A stretch of 6,568 bases of DNA from NCBI GenBank assembly GCA_946481475.1, contig CAMLOB010000236.1:1-6568 (forward strand), read 5' to 3'. The position numbers and the translations under genes were made by a program. Shown here in pieces: positions 1 through 6,515 of this stretch (positions within the stretch are counted from its first letter, which is position 1; each line of letters opens with the position of its first letter). A model generated the notes under the pieces. The model was not told the DNA's origin. It saw only the letters and a list, made by a program, of their open reading frames with translations, and searched no databases. The stretch is from an uncultured Chlorobiota bacterium. GTDB taxonomy: Bacteria; Bacteroidota; Kapaibacteriia; OLB7.

Positions 1-213
1 CGGGAATCGGCGTTGATTGAAATCGACGGTCAGGAGAGCCGTTCCTATCGGATCCGGTTGTTCGATCAGGGGGGAAGGAATGTCCATACCGGAGAGTTCA
101 TTGGAACATCATATTCTCTCTCCACTGCCGATCTTCCCCGGGGAGTCTATTCGTTTTCCGTTTCCAGTACATCGGATACCCCGGTGGCGGGAGGACGGGT
201 TGTTGTGGAGTAG
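1..213 (+). CDS. C-terminal fragment of a T9SS-exported protein (5' end outside window)
   Basis: The reading frame is open from base 1 to the TAG at 211-213, giving the last 70 residues of a longer protein. The visible part looks like a type A T9SS C-terminal sorting domain. A strand with YRIRLFD is followed by a G-G-R-N-V turn, then STADLPRGVYSFSV, which matches the family's usual 'L..LP.GVY...' core, and the chain ends in a short basic-hydrophobic strand (GGRVVVE). In this family the domain directs export across the outer membrane and is normally removed or used for anchoring. The P-N-P-F segment that usually opens the domain is absent, probably because it lies upstream of the window. A TTG at base 13 could be read as a start, but the frame continues upstream and an isolated 66-residue sorting tail would make no sense. 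The function of the missing N-terminal part cannot be inferred. Confidence 0.8.
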   Translation, partial: RESALIEIDGQESRSYRIRLFDQGGRNVHTGEFIGTSYSLSTADLPRGVYSFSVSSTSDTPVAGGRVVVE

Positions 214-238
214 AGGAGAGATCAAATCCTGCCTGTTT

Positions 239-279
239 AAACCGGAACAGCCCGACTTCATGTCGGGCTGTTCCGGTTT
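239..279. terminator. Perfect 18-bp inverted repeat, probable bidirectional terminator
   Basis: The arms at 239-256 and 262-279 are perfect reverse complements separated by the 5-base loop TTCAT. The stem is GC-rich in the middle and closed by AAA/TTT at its base, so an RNA from either strand has a U-containing 3' flank (GGTTTC on +, GGTTTAAAC on -). It lies 26 bases after the stop of the truncated + strand gene and 49 bases after the stop of the - strand lipoprotein gene. That is the expected place for a terminator shared by convergent genes. The U-tract is short on both sides, so efficiency is uncertain. Confidence 0.8.
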
Positions 280-327
280 CTATCATCGCCGAACGGTAAA
301 GTCAACGAGTGAAGGATCTTTTGCCGA

Positions 328-1551
328 TCAGTTCCTCGTCAGCACCTTCGTGGTGGAGTTATAGAAGGCGACCCGTTCCCACTCGGGACCGTTCCCCGAG
401 TCGCGGATCGCCCAGAAATCATAGTTCCCGATGGCGCGATCTCCGGCAGGGTTCAGTTCGATCGGTCCGGTCATTCCCGTGTACGAAGCTGCGGTCTCCG
501 GAAGCTTTGCGATGAAGGCACTGACGTCATCGTTCTCGATGGCCAGCAGATTTCTGACCGCAACCTGCACTGCATCGTAGGCAACAAGCGCATAGATGTC
601 GGCCTCCTGTCCCGTTGCTGACTTGATCCTTTGTTTCAACGGCTCCCACTTGCTCTTCAGACTCTCGTTAAGAGCAAGAATGGGACAGGGATACCCTGTG
701 GTCTGAGCAAAAGCTGCTGCCTTCGGGTTCTGCAGCAGTCGTGGACTCTGTGCAATGGCGGAGGCACCATACCACTTCACACCGGCAAGTTCCGGTCTCG
801 TCGATGCCTGCTCAAGAATCTTTTCGGCTTCACCGAAGGAAAGCAGACAGACGCCAACCTTGTCAGCACCGTACACGTCTACGTTCCCCTTGACGATATT
901 CTCGAGTTCATTCAGCAGAAAGCCGAAGTCCGTATCTGCCGGTTCATAATACAGACTCTCATATGCCTGGATCTGCTGATTCTCGAAGTTCTCCGTTATC
1001 AGTTTTGCAAGATCAAAACCCCAGGTATCATCCCGATAGACTGTGATCATGACGTTGAGCTGATCGTTCGCTGCCATTGCGGCGATCGCATCTGCCTGGT
1101 AGGTATCGTCGGGAGAGAACCGGAAGACGTTGTCTCCTTCGATGTTCAGCGATCGGGCAACACTCGAAGGGCTGATCAGAACCATGTTGTTCTCGTCTGC
1201 ATAGGTTCTGACATGTTCAACCTCGCTGCTGCTCTGCGGCCCGATAACGATGTTGAGGCCGCTCCCCTTGAGAGCCTGCAGGGCTGCCAGTGCACTGTCC
1301 GGATTTGTGTGGGAGTTCCTGACAGAAATCGGATTCAGTTTGATCTCCGTTCCCAGTTCCTGGTTGATGTCCTCCACAGCTAACTCCAGTGCTGCCTCGG
1401 CAGTCGTGCCGTAGTAGGAAAGAGAGCCATCGAGAGCAAGAACCGCCCCGAGCGAAATTTCGCGCGTGTCGGGGGTTGCGGCCGGATCATCTCCGCAGCC
1501 GGTAATGAAAAGGCCGCTCAGAAGAAGTGCAAAGAGAAGAAGGTGTTTCAT
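328..1551 (-). CDS. Branched-chain amino acid-type ABC transporter substrate-binding lipoprotein (Peripla_BP_6-like)
   Basis: This is a 407-residue envelope lipoprotein of the type I periplasmic binding fold (LivJ/Peripla_BP_6). Residues 1-18 are a lipoprotein signal peptide with a Lys-His start and a Leu-rich core. The lipobox I-T-G-C puts the lipidated Cys at 19. The mature domain opens with EISLGAVLALDG (31-42), typical of the first strand. It has the IVIGPQSSSE segment (101-110), whose Ser residues usually contact the ligand alpha-carboxylate, then VLISPSS (124-130) and a second lobe from about 165. Near the end, YTGMTGPIELNPAGDR (357-372) matches the family's 'G-TG-I-F/L-.-.-G-R' signature. 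Length is normal for the family. The frame extends upstream to 1632, but that would bury the signal peptide behind 27 residues, so the ATG at 1549-1551 is preferred. No strong Shine-Dalgarno precedes it. No permease or ATPase gene is adjacent, so it may be an orphan binding protein or a sensor. The ligand (amino acid, amide, urea or other) cannot be told from sequence. Confidence 0.88.
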   Translation of the reverse strand: MKHLLLFALLLSGLFITGCGDDPAATPDTREISLGAVLALDGSLSYYGTTAEAALELAVEDINQELGTEIKLNPISVRNSHTNPDSALAALQALKGSGLNIVIGPQSSSEVEHVRTYADENNMVLISPSSVARSLNIEGDNVFRFSPDDTYQADAIAAMAANDQLNVMITVYRDDTWGFDLAKLITENFENQQIQAYESLYYEPADTDFGFLLNELENIVKGNVDVYGADKVGVCLLSFGEAEKILEQASTRPELAGVKWYGASAIAQSPRLLQNPKAAAFAQTTGYPCPILALNESLKSKWEPLKQRIKSATGQEADIYALVAYDAVQVAVRNLLAIENDDVSAFIAKLPETAASYTGMTGPIELNPAGDRAIGNYDFWAIRDSGNGPEWERVAFYNSTTKVLTRN

Positions 1552-1576
1552 GGATTTAGTAAGGTTAATGAAACGG

Positions 1577-1582
1577 ATTATA
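1577..1582 (-). promoter_or_regulatory. TATAAT -10-like box for the binding lipoprotein gene
   Basis: Read on the - strand this is an exact TATAAT, 25 bases before the lipoprotein ATG, which would give a 5' leader of roughly 15-20 bases. No TTGACA-like -35 is present at 16-18 bases spacing, and the Bacteroidota TAnnTTTG box is not matched. It is therefore a candidate based on one element and its position. A weaker TATAGT lies further upstream on the same strand, around 1625. Confidence 0.35.
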
Positions 1583-1759
1583 CAAGAAGAATCCTCACTT
1601 TCTGCTGGAAAGCGGGGGAAGACACTATACATGTTTTGTGTTCGGCAGCTCTGAAGTTAGGCAAAAAACAGGTGCGATTTCTTGTGACGGTTCCGGAAAC
1701 CGATCCGTATCCCTGTTCTGCCCATGTCGCAATGGTCTGCTGTGCGGGGAAAATTCCGC

Positions 1760-1783
1760 AAGAGGAGGGATGTCGGTCCTCTT
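1760..1783. repeat. Small inverted repeat (7-bp arms, 10-base loop)
   Basis: AAGAGGA at 1760-1766 is the exact reverse complement of TCCTCTT at 1777-1783. It lies 109 bases before the ATG of the + strand exported-protein gene and is not followed by a T-run, so it is not an ordinary terminator. It could be an operator or a leader hairpin. With 7-bp arms, chance occurrence is also possible. Confidence 0.3.
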
Positions 1784-1879
1784 CATGCTTGATCTCCCTT
1801 GATTTATCCTGCTGTGCAACCGCTTCTCGTATGCAGGTTCGGGAGGTAAGGGAAACGTCCGTATCCGTCAACATCATTC

Positions 1880-1886
1880 AGGGAGA
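1880..1886 (+). promoter_or_regulatory. Ribosome binding site of the 280-residue exported protein
   Basis: AGGGAGA ends six bases before the ATG at 1893. It is the only recognisable purine-rich Shine-Dalgarno at good spacing among the starts in this window, and it supports the chosen start. Confidence 0.6.
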
Positions 1887-1892
1887 ATTATC

Positions 1893-2735
1893 ATGAGACC
1901 TTCGCCTTCTTTTCCGGCTGTCCTTCTTTCCCTTTACCTTCTGTGCTTGATTCCCGTCTGTACCCAGCCTCTTCCTCTCCCCTACACTGCCCCGTTCGAC
2001 CTGTCCGGTGACGCCCCGAAGTGGGTGGAATATCGTCCGGGGTTTGATCACAGCTTCAACTGGTTTCAGAGGTTCGAAAGCATCTTTCATGACTACCCGG
2101 TCGGGGGATTCCCAACGGCGAACGATTCGGTCTACGACTGGCTCGTGTCACCGCCGCTGCAGTTCCGCGAACCCGCCTTTCTCTCCATGCGGTTCAACGT
2201 CTTTGCCCTGATCCAGACGGCTCCAACGGATTACTTCGGTATCTGGTTCAGTTCGGGAAGTCCGGACCCGGCCGATGGGGGATATGTGGAACTGGTTGAT
2301 CTGACGGGATCATCAATATCGGGAGAGTGGATGGATACCTCCGGAATTCCGATTCCGTTTACAGTCGATTCCGGATATATCGCTCTGGTCTACAAGTGCT
2401 CCAGAAACTGGTTCACCGCTGAGGTTGATGAGGTGACTGTCGTTCCGGCATCTTCTTCGGTTGCAGTTGCAGGAGAGGAATCTGTGTCGGGCAAGCATCT
2501 GCAGGTTTCGCCGAATCCCTTCCGGACAACCGCGACGCTGAGTCTCGACACGGAACCGACGGTCGAATATCCGGTTCTGGAGATCTTCACGTTGCAGGGG
2601 GAATCCGTCCGGAAGGAAATTTTCAGTGAGCGCGAGATAGTTCTGCAGGGAGAAGAATGGCCGAGGGGAGTATATTATTACCTGCTCTCGAACGGAGAGG
2701 GAGTGATTGAAAGAGGAACCATTATTGCCCGATAG
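1893..2735 (+). CDS. Exported protein with choice-of-anchor J-like domain and T9SS sorting tail
   Basis: This is a 280-residue protein. Residues 1-24 form a Sec signal peptide with a long Leu/Val core ([12 protein letters not shown]) and probable cleavage near V-C-T/Q. The lipobox fit is poor because Val precedes the Cys. Residues about 35-182 resemble the MAM-like jelly-roll called choice-of-anchor J or cleaved adhesin. Its marks are [25 protein letters not shown] (65-89), which matches the family's '...DWL.SP.L.F', then a strand ending [19 protein letters not shown], and a final [11 protein letters not shown] strand. A short Ser/Ala/Val linker follows. Residues 203-280 are a type A T9SS sorting domain: P-N-P-F at 207-210, [15 protein letters not shown], and W-P-R-G-V-Y-Y-Y-L. 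The family binds carbohydrate or protein in known examples, but the ligand here is unknown. The protein is likely secreted or surface-attached. It ends 31 bases before the aldolase start and could be co-transcribed with it. Confidence 0.82.
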   Translation: MRPSPSFPAVLLSLYLLCLIPVCTQPLPLPYTAPFDLSGDAPKWVEYRPGFDHSFNWFQRFESIFHDYPVGGFPTANDSVYDWLVSPPLQFREPAFLSMRFNVFALIQTAPTDYFGIWFSSGSPDPADGGYVELVDLTGSSISGEWMDTSGIPIPFTVDSGYIALVYKCSRNWFTAEVDEVTVVPASSSVAVAGEESVSGKHLQVSPNPFRTTATLSLDTEPTVEYPVLEIFTLQGESVRKEIFSEREIVLQGEEWPRGVYYYLLSNGEGVIERGTIIAR

Positions 2736-2766
2736 TCAGGGCGCAGGATTTACCGGAACAATTGCC

Positions 2767-3780
2767 ATGTCTTCAGGACTCATCATCAACGACGTTACGC
2801 TGCGCGACGGGATGCACGCGCTGGCGCATCAATATTCGGTCGATCAGATGCGGGAGATCGCCCGCAAGCTGGACGAGGCCGGGGTGCCGATCATCGAAGT
2901 GACGCACGGGGACGGACTGAGCGGATCGAGCTTCAACTACGGCTTCCCGGCTCACAGCGATCTGGAGTATATCCGCGGGGTGAAGGAGGTGGTGCGGCGG
3001 GCGAAGATCGCCGCCCTTCTGTTGCCGGGCATCGGGACGATCGAGGAGATGAAGGAGGCGCGCGAGGCGGGGGTGGAGACGATCCGCGTGGCGACGCACT
3101 GCACCGAAGCGGATATCGCCGCCCAGCATATCGCCACCGCCCGGGAGATGGGATTCGACACGGTCGGCTTTCTGATGATGGCCCACATGATCCCGACGTC
3201 CGAGCTTGTGGAGCAGGCCAAACTGATGGAGAGCTACGGTGCCCACTGCGTCTACATCACCGATTCGGCCGGTGCGCTCCTGATGGAGGAGACGCGGGAA
3301 CGGGTCAGGGCGTTCCGGGATGAACTCGGTTGCCAGGTCGGCTTCCACAACCACAACAACCTCGGACTCGGCGTCGCCAACTCGGTGATTGCCGTCGAGG
3401 AGGGGGTCGACCGGATCGACGCCTCGCTGGCCGGGATGGGGGCCGGGGCGGGGAACTGTGCGCTGGAGGTGCTGGTGGCCGTGCTGGAACGAATGGGGAT
3501 CGAGACCGGAGTGGAACTCTATCCGCTGATCGACGGAGCCGACAACATCGTCCGTCCGCTGCAGCAACGTCCGGTGCAGACCGACGGAAATGCCCTGATG
3601 CTCGGCTATGCCGGCGTCTATTCATCCTTCCTGCTTCACACCGAACGGGCATCAAAGCGGTTCGGCGTCGATTCCCGCGACATTCTTATGGAACTCGGGC
3701 GGCGGAAGATGGTGGGCGGGCAGGAAGATATGATTGTGGATGTGGCGCTCGATCTGCTGGAGAGGGGGAAGGCTTCCTGA
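2767..3780 (+). CDS. 4-hydroxy-2-oxovalerate aldolase (DmpG/BphI/MhpE family)
   Basis: This is a 337-residue cytoplasmic class II aldolase. The family cleaves 4-hydroxy-2-oxovalerate to pyruvate plus acetaldehyde in meta-cleavage and phenylpropanoid degradation. The N-terminus carries the DRE-TIM motif D9-V-T-L-R13-D14-G-M-H17, giving the metal-binding Asp, catalytic Arg and acid/base His. Next come [14 protein letters not shown] (47-60), LLLPGIGT (84-91), VATHCTEAD (108-116) and GFLMMAHM (134-141). The metal ligands are H194-N-H196 in [15 protein letters not shown], followed by [13 protein letters not shown] (218-230). The C-terminal communication domain holds [12 protein letters not shown] (280-291) and [16 protein letters not shown] (315-330). 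Length is full and no key residue is missing. The start at 2767 is preferred because it gives the usual short N-terminus; an in-frame TTG at 2707 would run into the upstream gene. No strong Shine-Dalgarno is seen. The partner acylating acetaldehyde dehydrogenase is not in the window. Codons are visibly GC-richer than in the upstream genes. A related DRE-TIM substrate is possible, but the family is clear. Confidence 0.93.
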   Translation: MSSGLIINDVTLRDGMHALAHQYSVDQMREIARKLDEAGVPIIEVTHGDGLSGSSFNYGFPAHSDLEYIRGVKEVVRRAKIAALLLPGIGTIEEMKEAREAGVETIRVATHCTEADIAAQHIATAREMGFDTVGFLMMAHMIPTSELVEQAKLMESYGAHCVYITDSAGALLMEETRERVRAFRDELGCQVGFHNHNNLGLGVANSVIAVEEGVDRIDASLAGMGAGAGNCALEVLVAVLERMGIETGVELYPLIDGADNIVRPLQQRPVQTDGNALMLGYAGVYSSFLLHTERASKRFGVDSRDILMELGRRKMVGGQEDMIVDVALDLLERGKAS

Positions 3781-3890
3781 GTTACGGCAATCTGAATTTC
3801 TTCGGTCGGACAAATCGATATAGAGGTCGCGGTTCAAATGTGATGGGAAGAGAGGGATTCCGAAGAGAGATTACCTGTGCGAGAATAACC

Positions 3891-3934
3891 ACAATCCGCC
3901 GCGGCGGACACTAAGGACACGGAGAATCACCAAG
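3891..3934. repeat. GC palindrome fused to a 9-base-period repeat
   Basis: TCCGCCGCGGCGGA at 3895-3908 is a perfect 14-bp palindrome. From its right end run 9-base units: GGACACTAA (3906-3914), GGACACGGA (3915-3923) and the degenerate GAATCACCA (3924-3932), then AAGG. It is purely intergenic. From memory, similar 'GGACAC-TAAGGACACGGAG' strings occur as dispersed intergenic elements in environmental bacterial genomes, but I cannot verify this here. No T-run follows on either strand, so it does not look like an intrinsic terminator. Confidence 0.55.
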
Positions 3935-3980
3935 GGGGGCCTTCCCTGTATCATACTTCATGCGCTGACTCTATAAGAGC

Positions 3981-4019
3981 AAAAAAGCGGAGCGTGAGTC
4001 ACCCGTGCTCACGCTCCGC
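3981..4019 (-). terminator. Intrinsic terminator of the 815-residue exported-protein gene
   Basis: GCGGAGCGTGAG (3987-3998) and CTCACGCTCCGC (4008-4019) are perfect 12-bp inverted arms around a 9-base loop. The + strand A-run at 3981-3986 becomes a six-U tail directly after the hairpin in the - strand transcript. It lies 48 bases beyond the stop codon at 4068-4070. In the + direction there is no U-tract, so it is oriented to end the - strand gene. Confidence 0.9.
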
Positions 4020-4067
4020 AATCGAAAAAAGACCGGGGTCTTTTATCCATCTATCTTTTCAGGTATT

Positions 4068-6515
4068 CTATCGCACCAGCAGTACCCGGCCGATTGCGGT
4101 CCCCTGTGTGGAGATGACCCGCACAACGTAGAATCCGGCTCCCAGCCGATTGCCGTTGTCGTCCCTGCCGTCCCATTCCACTCTTCCGTTCGTTCCGACT
4201 GAAGGATATTCCCTGACGACCGAGCCGAGGGCGTCCAGGATTTCAATTCTTGTCTTCTTGTCCAGGTTCTTTCCGAAGGAAATCGACGTGCTGCGGTTGA
4301 AAGGATTCGGTGCTGCCTCTATCTGTCCGATGCCGGCAACCGCTCCCTCGTCCTCCACACCCGAAAGGTTGTCGATCTCCAGTCGTATGGGAATCGAATA
4401 GATCTCGTCGTCGATTCTCAGCTCCAGCTTTGTCCGGAACGTTTTCTGTTGCAGTTGCGGAAGATTCGGGTTGGTACGAATCCGGACTTCCGCATAGCCG
4501 TTCGGGGAGATCGTGTAGGTGAGCGATCCGCCGTCGGCAAGGACAGGATCCTGCAGGTAGGTGTTGGCCGTCCCTCCAAGGTCATATCCCATCCACTGGA
4601 TGTGTGCCTCATCCCCGCATGGGTTGGCATCGAAGCGGATGGTCTGCTCGGCCTCTCCGGAACTTCCCACGAACAGGACAACCGAGTCGGCCTCCGTGTA
4701 TGCCGTCTGCAGGCAGACGCCGTTGTGAACCTGTGTTGTGGTCTCATTTCCGTCGCGATCCCGCAGCAACAGGGTCAGAGGACCGCTCGGATCGACGCCC
4801 GACTTCACCCGGAAGACCGCATGCGCGTCGAGTTCGGCATCGAACGGACGGTCGAACGCGTTCCGTTCCCATCCCGGACTGTCGTGAACGGCCACTTCGT
4901 CGACGCCGCTGAAGTAACTCTGCGTCCGGTCGGTCACCTCCACTTCCACCCGGTTGTTTGCCGGCTCGTTCTGCGATGCCACGCGTGGAGGGGTCACATC
5001 GGTCTCTGTTGCGGCCGACCAGTGGGGAAGTTCATACGTGATCGCAACATTCCCTTCCGGCGTCGATCCGTTATCGCCGCTGACTCTTCCGCTGAAGCTG
5101 ATACCGTTCATTGCGTGGATGGCATGTCCTCCGGGGGGGACCGTTCCGCTGAAGCTCCAGTAGTTGCCGGTGATTTTCGAGATCGTGCCGTTCGGCAGGT
5201 CGGTGATCTTCACCCCGTCGATCACGATATGCTCGAACGGATTTCCTTCCCCCTTTGCCGTCAGATCCAGACGATAATCTCCGAACGACTTGCCTGCAAT
5301 GGAAGTCGGCAATGCGAAGACCGAAAGAGTTGTATATCGGCTTGTCGGCACCAGTCGGATGAGAGCGGGGCTGTTCTGCACATTCGGATAATTGCCGCCG
5401 CTGATCCGTATCTGCGTCAGCATGAACGGTCTGTCGGCGGTCCAGCGGGTCGGTCCGTTCAGTTGCATCCCTTCCGGAGCAAAGACATCGACTGCCTGTC
5501 CGGCCCAGCGGATCTCGACCGACTTGCGGTCGATGAAGTTCCCTGCGTTATCGTACAGATCAACGTGGACCGTGGTCCCTTGAAGAGCAATGATTCTGAA
5601 ACGATCCCCCCCCTCCCGCATGGGGGTGGCAACGTACTCGGTTCCCCACTCGTTCAGACTGTTCTCGGTCGGCATCTGCGTCACGCTGTGCCAGGCCGAA
5701 TAGCGTTGGTTGTCGAAGCGTTCGATCGGATTGCCGGAGAGGGGAGTTCCCACATGTCCGGCCACCACGCCGACCGGTTTGCTCGCTTCGATCGTTGTGC
5801 CGCTCAGGTCCATCGAACCGAGAACTCCCTGTGTCGTATTTGCCAGCAGCAGCCAGGTCTCCCCCCGGTTCAGCGTATCGCGAATCCGTTCGCCGGTATT
5901 CCACTGCGATACGTTCGTGCTCGGGTAGACGTTGATGACCGTGCCGTCGTAGGCGGCGGTGATCAGCAGTTGACTGGTGATTTCGTTCGGATCGACTGTC
6001 GGGGGAGAGGAGACTGCCGGGAGTGCGGTGACCGTATAGCTCTGTCCCCAGGCGTCGACCGGCAATGCCGGGAACGCTCCGCTTGATCCTTGCCGGGCGT
6101 TGATGACCGAGACGGAGACCGGCGCGCGCGAGGTCAGCCGGATCGCCCGTCTGGAAGCCTCACCGTTATGGTTTGCAAGACCCGGATAGTCCGGTTCGAG
6201 CAGTCGGGGAACTTCCACCATCGTCACCTCACCCGGAGTTACGGTAAACGTTCTGGTTGTGGAGCTTGTGATCGGCGCCAGCGGATCGGCCGGAACATCC
6301 GGTATCTCGATTGTTCCGTAGGTGTGCGACTCGGAAGTGAGCGCAATGCCCATGAATCGCTGCGTTCTGTTCGGGTTGCTCAGCGGGAAGGAAATGAAAT
6401 ACTCGGTTCCGGCATCCGCTGAAATTTCGGCGGATTGCTGGGCCGATCCTTCCCGGGCAACCATCAGGCTGCCGAGAAGAAGCAGAGTGAATACGGTATG
6501 GCGAATGGACTTCAT
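4068..6515 (-). CDS. Large exported protein with IgGFc-binding-like region and T9SS/FlgD-like C-terminal tail
   Basis: This is an 815-residue secreted or surface protein. Residues 1-25 are a signal peptide (basic start, LLLLGSLMVA core, cleavage after G-S-A). Residues about 33-500 resemble the IgGFc-binding N-terminal module: AGTEYFISFPLSN (35-47), ITAAYDGTVINVYPS (185-199), RGETWLLLAN (217-226), then TTIEASKPVGVVAGHVGT (240-257). In the family this last motif is followed by a segment like WHSVTQMPTENSLNEWGTEYVATP (275-298) and GDRFRIIA (303-310). Residues about 505-598 look like an Ig-like domain (VTPPRV...SGVDEV). A second beta-rich domain (about 600-716) contains Cys601 and Cys633, a possible disulfide. 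Residues 732-815 are the sorting tail: P-N-P-F at 736-739, TRIEILDALGSVVREY, then WDGRDDNGNRLGAGFYVVRV, a FlgD Ig-like form of the T9SS signal. The start at 6513-6515 directly precedes the signal peptide; no Shine-Dalgarno is evident. The name comes from a mammalian mucus protein, and IgG binding should not be assumed. Confidence 0.85.
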   Translation of the reverse strand: MKSIRHTVFTLLLLGSLMVAREGSAQQSAEISADAGTEYFISFPLSNPNRTQRFMGIALTSESHTYGTIEIPDVPADPLAPITSSTTRTFTVTPGEVTMVEVPRLLEPDYPGLANHNGEASRRAIRLTSRAPVSVSVINARQGSSGAFPALPVDAWGQSYTVTALPAVSSPPTVDPNEITSQLLITAAYDGTVINVYPSTNVSQWNTGERIRDTLNRGETWLLLANTTQGVLGSMDLSGTTIEASKPVGVVAGHVGTPLSGNPIERFDNQRYSAWHSVTQMPTENSLNEWGTEYVATPMREGGDRFRIIALQGTTVHVDLYDNAGNFIDRKSVEIRWAGQAVDVFAPEGMQLNGPTRWTADRPFMLTQIRISGGNYPNVQNSPALIRLVPTSRYTTLSVFALPTSIAGKSFGDYRLDLTAKGEGNPFEHIVIDGVKITDLPNGTISKITGNYWSFSGTVPPGGHAIHAMNGISFSGRVSGDNGSTPEGNVAITYELPHWSAATETDVTPPRVASQNEPANNRVEVEVTDRTQSYFSGVDEVAVHDSPGWERNAFDRPFDAELDAHAVFRVKSGVDPSGPLTLLLRDRDGNETTTQVHNGVCLQTAYTEADSVVLFVGSSGEAEQTIRFDANPCGDEAHIQWMGYDLGGTANTYLQDPVLADGGSLTYTISPNGYAEVRIRTNPNLPQLQQKTFRTKLELRIDDEIYSIPIRLEIDNLSGVEDEGAVAGIGQIEAAPNPFNRSTSISFGKNLDKKTRIEILDALGSVVREYPSVGTNGRVEWDGRDDNGNRLGAGFYVVRVISTQGTAIGRVLLVR

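Larger units (their letters stand above)
1552..1892. other. Divergent intergenic region, 341 bases
   Basis: This region separates the - strand lipoprotein gene from the + strand exported-protein gene and must hold promoters for both. I see the TATAAT box on the - strand, a 7-bp inverted repeat at 1760-1783 and a Shine-Dalgarno at 1880-1886. I see no convincing + strand -35/-10 pair. Open frames crossing it are Cys-rich and have no family resemblance, so I do not call a gene here. The leader before the + strand gene could be up to about 250 bases long. Confidence 0.6.
3781..4067. other. Convergent intergenic region, 287 bases
   Basis: This region separates the aldolase stop from the stop of the - strand 815-residue gene. 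The first 110 bases show nothing I can name: no clear terminator for the aldolase and no credible small gene. A GC palindrome with a short-period repeat follows at 3891-3934, then a G-rich stretch near 3934-3940, and then the terminator of the - strand gene at 3981-4019. Confidence 0.6.

Noticed and set aside
1552..1632. N-terminal extension of the binding lipoprotein to an upstream ATG at 1632
   Set aside because: It would place 27 polar residues before a clear lipoprotein signal peptide and lipobox; the ATG at 1551 fits far better.
1688..1702. 5-bp inverted repeat CGGTT/AACCG
   Set aside because: Arms this short occur often by chance and nothing nearby supports a function.
1543..1896. 117-residue + strand frame whose TGA overlaps the ATG at 1893 (ATGA)
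   Set aside because: It begins antisense to the lipoprotein start, is Cys-rich without any domain pattern, and has no convincing start signal. The ATGA overlap looks coincidental.
2707..2766. Longer aldolase starting at TTG 2707
   Set aside because: It overlaps the end of the upstream gene and adds 20 residues absent from typical family members; the ATG at 2767 gives the normal N-terminus.
2773..3567. 264-residue - strand frame opposite the aldolase
   Set aside because: It is antisense shadow coding of a strongly conserved enzyme; it is rich in His, Arg and Asp and matches no family.
3330..3914. 194-residue + strand frame overlapping the aldolase in another phase
   Set aside because: It is Arg/Gly-rich low-complexity translation caused by high GC; no start signal or domain.
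3891..3934. CRISPR-like or terminator interpretation of the short repeats
   Set aside because: Units are 9 bases and contiguous with no spacers, and no T-run follows the palindrome.
4449..6086. 545-residue + strand open frame opposite the 815-residue gene
   Set aside because: It is rich in Arg, His and Asp with no domain pattern, as expected for the antisense of a GC-rich gene. The - strand product has a signal peptide and recognisable domains.
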